Positions 57,477 through 64,000 of a stretch of 64,000 nt of DNA are shown piece by piece (the first letter of the stretch is position 1; each line of letters opens with the position of its first letter). Below the pieces are notes generated by a model, which saw only the letters and a list, made by a program, of their open reading frames with translations, had not been told where the DNA came from and ran no database searches. Source of the stretch: Castor canadensis (Eukaryota; Chordata; Mammalia; Rodentia; Castoridae); contig NC_133392.1 in assembly GCF_047511655.1 (NCBI RefSeq), positions 88,839,042 through 88,903,041 of the forward strand, written 5' to 3'. The position numbers and the translations under genes were made by a program.

Positions 57477-60400
57477 CTAATGTCCACATATGAGGGAGAA
57501 CATACGATTTTTGGTCTTTTGAGCCAGGCTAACCTCACTCAGAATGATGTTCTCCAATTCCATCCATTTACCAGCGAATGATAACATTTCGTTCTTCTTC
57601 ATGGCTGCATAAAATTCCATTGTGTATAGATACCACATTTTCTTAATCCATTCGTCAGTGCTGGGGCATCTTGGCTGTTTCCATAACTTGGCTATTGTGA
57701 ATAGTGCCGCAATAAACATGGATGTGCAGGTGCCTCTGGAGTAACAGTGTTTTGGGTATATCCCCAAGAGTGGTATTGCTGGATCAAATGGTAGATCGAT
57801 GTCCAGCTTTTTAAGTAGCCTCCAAATTTTTTTCCAGAGTGGTTGTACTAGTCTACATTCCCACCAACAGTGTAAGAGGGTTCCTTTTTCCCCGCATCCT
57901 CACCAACACCTGTTGTTGGTGGTGTTGCTGATGATGGCTATTCTAACCGGGGTGAGGTGGAATCTTAGTGTGGTTTTAATTTGCATTTCCTTTATTGCTA
58001 GAGATGGTGAGCATTTTTTCATGTGTTTTCTGGCCATTTGAATTTCTTCTTTTGAGAAAGTTCTGTTTAGTTCACCTGCCCATTTCTTTATTGGTTCATT
58101 AGTTTTGGGAGAATTTAGTTTTTTAAGTTCCCTGTATATTCTGGTTATCAGTCCTTTGTCTGATGTATAGTTGGCAAATATTTTCTCCCACTCTGTGGGT
58201 GTTCTCTTCAGTTTAGAGACCATTTCTTTTGATGAACAGAAGCTTTTTAGTTTTATGAGGTCCCATTTATCTATGCTATCTCTTAGTTGCTGTGCTGCTG
58301 GGGTTTCATTGAGAAAGTTCTTACCTATACCTACTAACTCCAGAGTATTTCCTACTCTTTCTTGTATCAACTTAAGAGTTTGGGGTCTGATATTAAGATC
58401 CTTGATCCATTTTGAGTTAATCTTGGTATAGGGTGATATACATGGATCTAGTTTCAGTTTTTTGCAGACTGCTAACCAGTTTTCCCAGCAGTTTTTGTTG
58501 AAGAGGCTGCTATTTCTCCATTGTATATTTTTAGCTCCTTTGTCAAAGATAAGTTGCTTATAGTTGTGTGGCTTCATATCTGGATCCTCTATTCTGTTCC
58601 ACTGGTCTTCATGTCTGTTTTTGTGCCAGTACCATGCTGTTTTTATTATTATTGCTTTGTAATATAGTTTGAAGTCAGGTATTGTGATACCTCCTGCATT
58701 GTTCTTTTGACTGAGTATTGCCTTGGCTATTCGTGGCCTCTTGTGTTTCCATATAAATTTAACAGTAGATTTTTCAATCTCTTTGATGAATGTCATTGGA
58801 ATTTTGATGGGAATTGCATTAAACATGTAGATTACTTTTGGGAGTATAGACATTTTTACTATGTTGATTCTACCAATCCATGAGCATGGGAGATCTCTCC
58901 ACTTTCTATAGTCTTCCTCAATCTCTTTCTTCAGAAGTGTATAGTTTTCCTTGTAGAGGTCTTTCACATCTTTTGTTAGGTTTACACCTAGGTATTTGAT
59001 TTTTTTTGAGGCTATTGTAAATGGAATTGTTTCCATACATTCTTTTTCCGTTTGCTCATTGTTAGTGTATAGAAATGCTAATGATTTTTCTATGTTGATT
59101 TTATATCCTGCTACCTTGCTATAGCTATTGATGATGTCTAGAAGCTTCTGAGTAGAGTTTTTTGGGTCTTTAAGGTATAGGATCATGTCGTCTGCAAATA
59201 GGGATATTTTGACAGTTTCTTTACCTATTTGTATTCCTTTTATTCCTTCTTCTTGCCTAATTGCTCTGGGTAGGAATTCCAGTACTATGTTGAATAGGAG
59301 TGGAGATAGTGGGCATCCTTGTCTGGTTCCTGATTTTAGAGGGAATGGTTTTAATTTTTCTCCGTTAAGTATAATGCTGGCTGTAGGTTTGTCATATATA
59401 GCTTTTATAATGTTGAGGAACTTTCCTTCTATTCCTAGTTTTCTTAGAGCTTTTATCATGAAATGATGTTGGATCTTATCAAAGGCTTTTTCTGCATCTG
59501 TTGAGATGATCAAGTGGTTTTTGTCTTTGCTTCTGTTAATGTGGTTTATTACGTTTATTGATTTTCGTATGTTGAACCACCCCTGCATCCCTGGGATGAA
59601 GCCTACCTGGTCGTGGTGAATAATCTTTTTGATGTGTTGCTGAATTCGATTTGCCATTATTTTGTTGAGGATTTTTGCATCAATGTTCATTAAGGAGATT
59701 GGCCTATAGTTCTCCTTTTTGGAGGTGCCTTTGCCTGGTTTTGGGATAAGTGTAATAGTGGCTTCATAAAATGTGTTTGGCAGTTTTCCTTCCCTTTCTA
59801 TTTCATGGAACAGTTTAAGGAGGGTTGGTATCAGTTCTTCTTTAAAGGTCTGATAGAATTCAGCAGAGAATCCATCAGGTCCTGGACTTTTCTTTTTGGG
59901 GAGACTCTTGATTGCTGCTTCAATTTCATTTTGTGTTATAGGTCTATTCAGGTGATTAATTTCCTCTTGGTTCAGTTTTGGATGATCATATATATCTAGA
60001 AATCTGTCCATTTCTTTTAGATTTTCAAATTTATTTGAATATAGGTTCTCAAAGTAGTCTCTGATGATTTCCTGGACTTCCATGGTGTTTATTGTTATCT
60101 CCCCTTTTGCATTCCTGATTCTACTAATTTGGGTTTTTTCTCTCCTCATTTTAGTCAGGTTTGCCAGGGGTCTATCGATCTTGTTTATTTTTTCAAAGAA
60201 CCAACTTTTTGTTTCATTAATTCTTTGTATGGTTTTTTTGGTTTCTATTTCGTTGATTTCAGCTCTTATTTTTATTATTTCTCTCCTTCTATTTGTTTTG
60301 GGATTTGCTTGTTCTTGTTTTTCTAGGAGTTTGAGATGTATCATTAGGTCATTGATTTGGGATCTTTCAATCTTTTTAATATATGCACTCATGGCTATAA

Positions 60401-61295
60401 ACTTTCCTCTCAAGACTGCCTTAGCTGTGTCCCATAGGTTCTGGTAGGTTGTGTTTTCATTTTCATTGACTTCTAGGAACTTTTTAATTTCCTCTTTTAT
60501 TGCATCGATGATCCATTCTTCATTAAGTAATGAGTTATTTAGTTTCCAGCTGTTTGCATGTTTTTTGTCTTTACTTTTGTTGTTGAGTTCTACTTTTACT
60601 GCATTGTGGTCAGATAGTATGCACGGTATTATTTCTATTTTCTTATATTTGCTGAGGCTTGCTTTGTGCCCTAGGATATGATCTATTTTGGAGAAGGTTC
60701 CATGGGCTGCTGAGAAGAATGTATATTGTGTAGAGGTTGGATGAAATGTTCTGTAGACATCTACTAGGTCCACTTGATCTATTGCATATTTTAGATCTTG
60801 GATTTCTTTATTGAGTTTTTGTTTGGATGACCTATCTATTGATGATAATGGAGTGTTAAAGTCTCCCACAACCACTGTGTTGGCGTTTATATATGCTTTT
60901 AGGTCTTTCAGGGTATGTTTGATGAAATTGGGTGCGTTGACATTGGGTGCGTACAGATTGATGATTATTATTTCCTTTTGGTCTATTTCCCCTTTTATTA
61001 GTATGGAATGTCCTTCTTTGTCTCGTTTGATCAATGTAGGTTTGAAGTCTACTTTGTCAGAGATAAGTATTGCTACTCCTGCTTGTTTTCGGGGGCCATT
61101 GGCTTGGTAAATCTTCTTCCAGCCTTTCATCCTAAGCATATGCTTATTTCTGTCGGTGAGATGAGTCTCCTGTAAGCAACAAATTGTTGGATCTTCTTTT
61201 TTAATCCATTTTGTCAAACGGTGTCTTTTGATGGGTGAATTAAGTCCATTAACATTAAGTGTTAGTACTGATAGGTATGTGGTGATTCCTGCCAT
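57477..61295 (-). pseudogene. L1 ORF2 (endonuclease-reverse transcriptase) with one in-frame stop
   Basis: ORF2p nicks target DNA and reverse-transcribes L1 RNA. The frame spans 1273 codons including the final stop, close to 1275 residues in human L1. The N-terminal APE-like endonuclease shows [27 protein letters not shown] and SDHNAVKVE. The central reverse transcriptase shows [27 protein letters not shown] and the catalytic [10 protein letters not shown]. After residue 1131 a TGA (TCA at 57900-57902 on plus) interrupts the frame. The reading then stays open to the normal end at 57477, ending IFSLICGH. The sister copy at 3600-5735 has AGA at this position. The stop falls between the first two cysteines of the C-terminal cysteine-rich motif (RCW-stop-GCGEKG). 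The truncated 1131-residue product would keep endonuclease and RT. ORF2 starts 50 nt after the ORF1 stop, the usual L1 spacing. Confidence 0.93.
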
Positions 61296-61345
61296 TTAGT
61301 TATCTTAGTTGTTTGAAGGTTTGATTGTGTGTACCTAACTTGATG

Positions 61346-62548
61346 TTACTCTCTACTGTCTTGCTTTTTCTTATCCTGTGGTTTGGTGCTGCCTGCCTTT
61401 TCATGGTTAAGTTGGGTGTCACTTTCTGTGTGCAGGATCCCTTGCAGAATCTTTTGTAATGGTGGCTTTGTGGTCACATATTGTTTTAGTTTCTGCTTAT
61501 AATGGAAGACTTTTATTGCTCCATCTATTTTGAATGATAGCTTTGCTGGGTAGAGTATCCTGGTGTTGAAGTTATTTTCATTCAGTGCCCGGAAGATCTC
61601 ACCCCACACTCTTCTTGCTTTTAATGTTTCTGTTGAGAAGTCTGCTGTGATTTTGATGGGTTTACCTTTGTATGTTACTTGTTTTTTCTCTCTTGCAGCC
61701 TTCAATATTCTTTCCTTAGTTTCTGAACTTGTTGTTTTAATGATGATATGTCGTGGAGTAGTTCTATTTTGATCTGGTCTGTTTGGTGTCCTGGAGGCTT
61801 CTTGCATTTGTATGGGAATATCTTTCTCTAGATTTGGGAAATTTTCCGTTATTATTTTGTTGAATATATTACGCATTCCCTTCGCTTGCACCTCTTCTCC
61901 TTCTTCGATGCCCATGATTCTCAAGTTTGGTCTTTTGATGGAGTCGGTGAGTTCTTGCATTTTCTTTTCACAGGTCTTGAGTTGTTTAATTAGTAGTTCT
62001 TCAGTTTTTCCTTTAATTACCATTTCATCTTCAAGTTCTGAGATTCTGTCTTCTGTTTGTTCTATTCTGCTGGATTGGCCTTCCGTTTTGTTTTGCAGTT
62101 CTGTTTCGTTCTTTTTTCTGAGGTTTTCCATATCCTGGCTGCTTTCTTCTTTATTGTTGTCTATTTTTGTCCTGAGTTCATTTATCCATTTATTCATTGT
62201 GTTCTCTCTTTCACTTTGGTGTTTATACAGTGCTTCTATGGTTTCCTTTATTTCTTCTTTTGCTTTTTCAAATTCTCTATTTTTATTGTCTTGGAATTTC
62301 TTGAGTGTCTCCTGTACATTTTGGTTGACCCTATCCAGTATCATCTCTATAAAATTCTCATTGAGTACTTGTAGTATGTCTTCTTTTAAATTATTCTTGT
62401 AGGCTTCATTGGGTCCTTTGGCATAGTTTATCTTCATTTTGTTGGAGTCTGGCTCTGAGTTTCTGTTCTCTTCATTCCCCTCTGGTTCCTGTACTAATTT
62501 TTTGCTGTGGGGAAACTGGTTTCCTTGTTTTTTCTGTCTTCCTGTCAT
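61346..62548 (-). CDS. L1 ORF1 protein (RNA-binding chaperone), intact
   Basis: The ORF has 400 codons plus stop, starting MTGRQKKQGNQF. ORF1p forms trimers, coats L1 RNA and acts as a nucleic-acid chaperone in the L1 RNP. Seen: a basic N-terminus; a long charged coiled coil at about residues 50-190, rich in E, K and N with leucine heptads (ISELEDEMV, ELLIKQLKTCEKK); the RRM start RPNLRIMGIEEGEE; and a C-terminal domain with RILKAAREKKQVTYKGK and LKARRVWGEIFRAL. Length is somewhat above the 338 residues of human ORF1p. The frame stays open about 60 codons upstream, but only from a TTG and through hydrophobic nonsense, so the ATG at 62548 is preferred. No frameshift or stop is seen. Confidence 0.93.
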   Translation of the reverse strand: MTGRQKKQGNQFPHSKKLVQEPEGNEENRNSEPDSNKMKINYAKGPNEAYKNNLKEDILQVLNENFIEMILDRVNQNVQETLKKFQDNKNREFEKAKEEIKETIEALYKHQSERENTMNKWINELRTKIDNNKEESSQDMENLRKKNETELQNKTEGQSSRIEQTEDRISELEDEMVIKGKTEELLIKQLKTCEKKMQELTDSIKRPNLRIMGIEEGEEVQAKGMRNIFNKIITENFPNLEKDIPIQMQEASRTPNRPDQNRTTPRHIIIKTTSSETKERILKAAREKKQVTYKGKPIKITADFSTETLKARRVWGEIFRALNENNFNTRILYPAKLSFKIDGAIKVFHYKQKLKQYVTTKPPLQKILQGILHTESDTQLNHEKAGSTKPQDKKKQDSRE

Positions 62549-64000
62549 TGTCCTTGGTGTTGTTACTGGCCCTGTACTGTGTGTAATTAAGTATTTTCTA
62601 GCTTGTAATAATAACAATGGTAATATTGAGAATGGAAGAGTGAGCTGAGATGGAAAGCAAGAAGTTAAAGAAAAGGGGAAAACAAATATACAGACAAGAG
62701 GGAGAAAGCAGAACAAGGTATCAGACAAGAGAGTTTCAAAGGTATAAACAGGGAGTGTTAGTGTACTAATCGACAGTAAGCTGAACAGACAATAGAGTGA
62801 CAGAGAGAGGATTGAAAATCAAAGATAAAAAAAATAAAAAATAAGTATATGAAAGTAATATCTATTTATAAAAATGAATTAAAATAAAATGGAAAATAGA
62901 AAATTAAAAAAACCAAAAAACCAAAAAATTTCCAAGTTTATATGCAATGCAATTTCAGTCTTAATAATTTGGATGTCCGTCACAATCTCCAGTCCTGGAG
63001 TTGGTGCCTCAGATGTTGTTCTGTAGTTGTCTCATCAAAGGGGATGCATAAAGTAGAACAAAACTACACTCACACACACACAGAAGAAAAAAAAAAAAGC
63101 CCCACCAAGTGTCCCCAGTTCAAATGCAATACAGTTTCAGTAAGTTTTTCGGCTTGCAGGTGTAATTCGGTTGTTCTCTCATCAAAGGTAGGGAGAAAAA
63201 GAAAAAAAAAAGCGTCTGGAGGCAGTTCTGAGAGTGGTATCTGCAACTGTGGCTTGCCTGCCTGCTGCTCTCCGCCTGTAGCTGGCGGCGTTATTTATGC
63301 AGATCTCTGGGGTGAGCTTAGTGCTCACCTGGTCCCACAGGCTTTGTTTGCTCAGAGTTCTCCTGTGGGGGGGGGGGGGGGGCCTCTACTACAGGCTTTT
63401 CCCTTTCCAAGCACTGGGAAAGGCGACACTGCCCCGCGTTGTCAGGCCTGCGTGTTTATTTACAGTTCACGTGGGAAGTGGGTCTTCCCTCCTCTCACAA
63501 GCGTCCCCGCTCCTGGTTGCTGGCGCGCCCCGCTCCCGCCAGAGCCTCTCCGCCGGCCCGGCTGGTTTCTTTACAGTCCCGGGAAGGGTTCCCTTCCCCC
63601 AATCTTCAGCGCTCAGGGCGCCCCACCCTCTTTCCAGCGTGTTTTAACTGTTCTTATTGCTTAGTACTCAGTTTCTCTTTTTTTCCCCTGGTGGAGGTCA
63701 GTCTGTCCAGGGGGCTATGCTGCTCTGGCCCAGGCTTGTCTGTGGGGGAACCGCGGTACCGCGAAGCTCACCTGGTCCACGTCTTCCCAAGCCGTATGGG
63801 CGCCGGCCACTGGCGGCCCGGGGGCCTCCTCGGTTCTCCGTTTAACGTGAAGTGGAGATTCTCTGCGCCGGCTGGAGATGTGGAGTGGTCAAAGTTATGC
63901 CTTTTCTCGGTGATTATGCCTGCAAAGTGTGTCTCCAGCGTCTCTCCAAGATTTCACTATAGGAGGGTCGCTTTCTGCTTCCTACCTCTAGCCGCCATCT
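62549..64000 (-). promoter_or_regulatory. L1 5' UTR with internal promoter
   Basis: The roughly 1.45 kb upstream of ORF1 has two zones: an AT-rich part next to ORF1 (62640-62940) and a GC-rich, CpG-containing distal part (63220-63990) ending in a YY1-like AGATGGCGGC. L1 5' UTRs carry a bidirectional promoter (family knowledge). It includes a 16-C run on minus and an imperfect internal duplication, described in the findings. Confidence 0.8.

Larger units (their letters stand above)
55302..64000 (+). other. SELENOF: SELENOF intron 2 (partial)
   Basis: It begins GTATGG at 55302 and runs off the window. Apart from two SINEs and about 700 bp of unique DNA it is occupied by an antisense L1 from 56971. 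Exon 3 was not found, as expected if it lies to the right of the L1. Confidence 0.9.
56971..64000 (-). mobile_element. Near full-length L1 (LINE-1), antisense within SELENOF intron 2
   Basis: Read right to left this is a complete L1 layout: a GC-rich 5' UTR (about 64000-62549), ORF1 (62548-61346), a 50-nt spacer, ORF2 (61295-57477, one internal stop), a short 3' UTR with a G-rich tract, and an A-tail (T-run at 56971-57000 on plus). The last bases of the window, GCCGCCATCT, read AGATGGCGGC on minus. This resembles the YY1 site at the very start of L1 5' UTRs, so the true 5' end should be within a few tens of bases of 64000. Length is about 7.0 kb. The right-hand target-site duplication lies outside the window. 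ORFs with a single defect indicate a young insertion. Confidence 0.97.

Noticed and set aside
57900-61295. 1131-residue ORF as a possible host gene
   Set aside because: It is L1 ORF2: endonuclease and FADD-type reverse transcriptase motifs, with ORF1 directly upstream and an A-tail downstream.
61812-62402. 196-codon plus-strand ORF rich in Ser, Phe and Leu
   Set aside because: Shadow of the L1 ORF1 coiled coil on the opposite strand.
62549-62728. 60-codon N-terminal extension of L1 ORF1
   Set aside because: It starts at TTG, is hydrophobic and unlike ORF1p; the ATG at 62548 begins a typical ORF1p N-terminus.
1-64000. CRISPR arrays, operons, prophages or other prokaryotic systems
   Set aside because: Spliced vertebrate genes, CpG island, L1 and SINE content show a mammalian nuclear genome; no regularly spaced short repeats were seen.

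Overview
This is a mammalian nuclear genomic window, AT-rich and packed with retroelements, with one CpG-rich island near the middle. Two features suggest a rodent of the beaver/kangaroo-rat lineage (Castorimorpha). One is the abundant SINE that joins 7SL-like monomers to a tRNA-like (ID) tail ending in 'GAGTTCAAACCCCAGTACC'. The other is a young L1 family with a very C-rich 3' end. American beaver is my best guess, from memory of such repeats; no search was run.

Layout: two genes stand head to head on a shared CpG island (about 44.2-46.2 kb). On the minus strand, exon 1 of HS2ST1 (heparan sulfate 2-O-sulfotransferase; codons 45005-44882) opens a huge first intron that fills 1-44881. On the plus strand, SELENOF (15-kDa ER selenoprotein) has exon 1 at 45948-46031 and exon 2 at 55134-55301; its intron 2 runs off the right end. 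The start codons are 942 bp apart. No other coding exon was recognised. The rest of HS2ST1, including its catalytic domain, and the rest of SELENOF, including its selenocysteine codon and SECIS, lie outside the window.

The rest is intron. Most of it is interspersed repeats of several ages: a near full-length L1 at 56971-64000 (minus), a 5'-truncated sister at 3600-5735 with a clear target-site duplication, an L1 3'-end stub at 25410-25700, older L1 remnants, L2 and MIR fossils, about 40 SINE copies (eight of them with two 7SL-like monomers plus an ID tail), MaLR and retroviral-type solo LTRs, and several families of DNA-transposon fossils. Some of these are nested, so insertion order can be read.

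The two genes share a promoter but not an obvious pathway: SELENOF works with UGGT in ER glycoprotein folding, and HS2ST1 modifies heparan sulfate in the Golgi. Both act in the secretory pathway. The most notable observations are tiny upstream ORFs before both start codons, and a nearly intact L1 antisense inside SELENOF with a single stop in the cysteine-rich motif of ORF2. I found no sign of an undescribed gene system. Repeat family names are from memory and edges are accurate to about 5-30 bp unless a target-site duplication is given.
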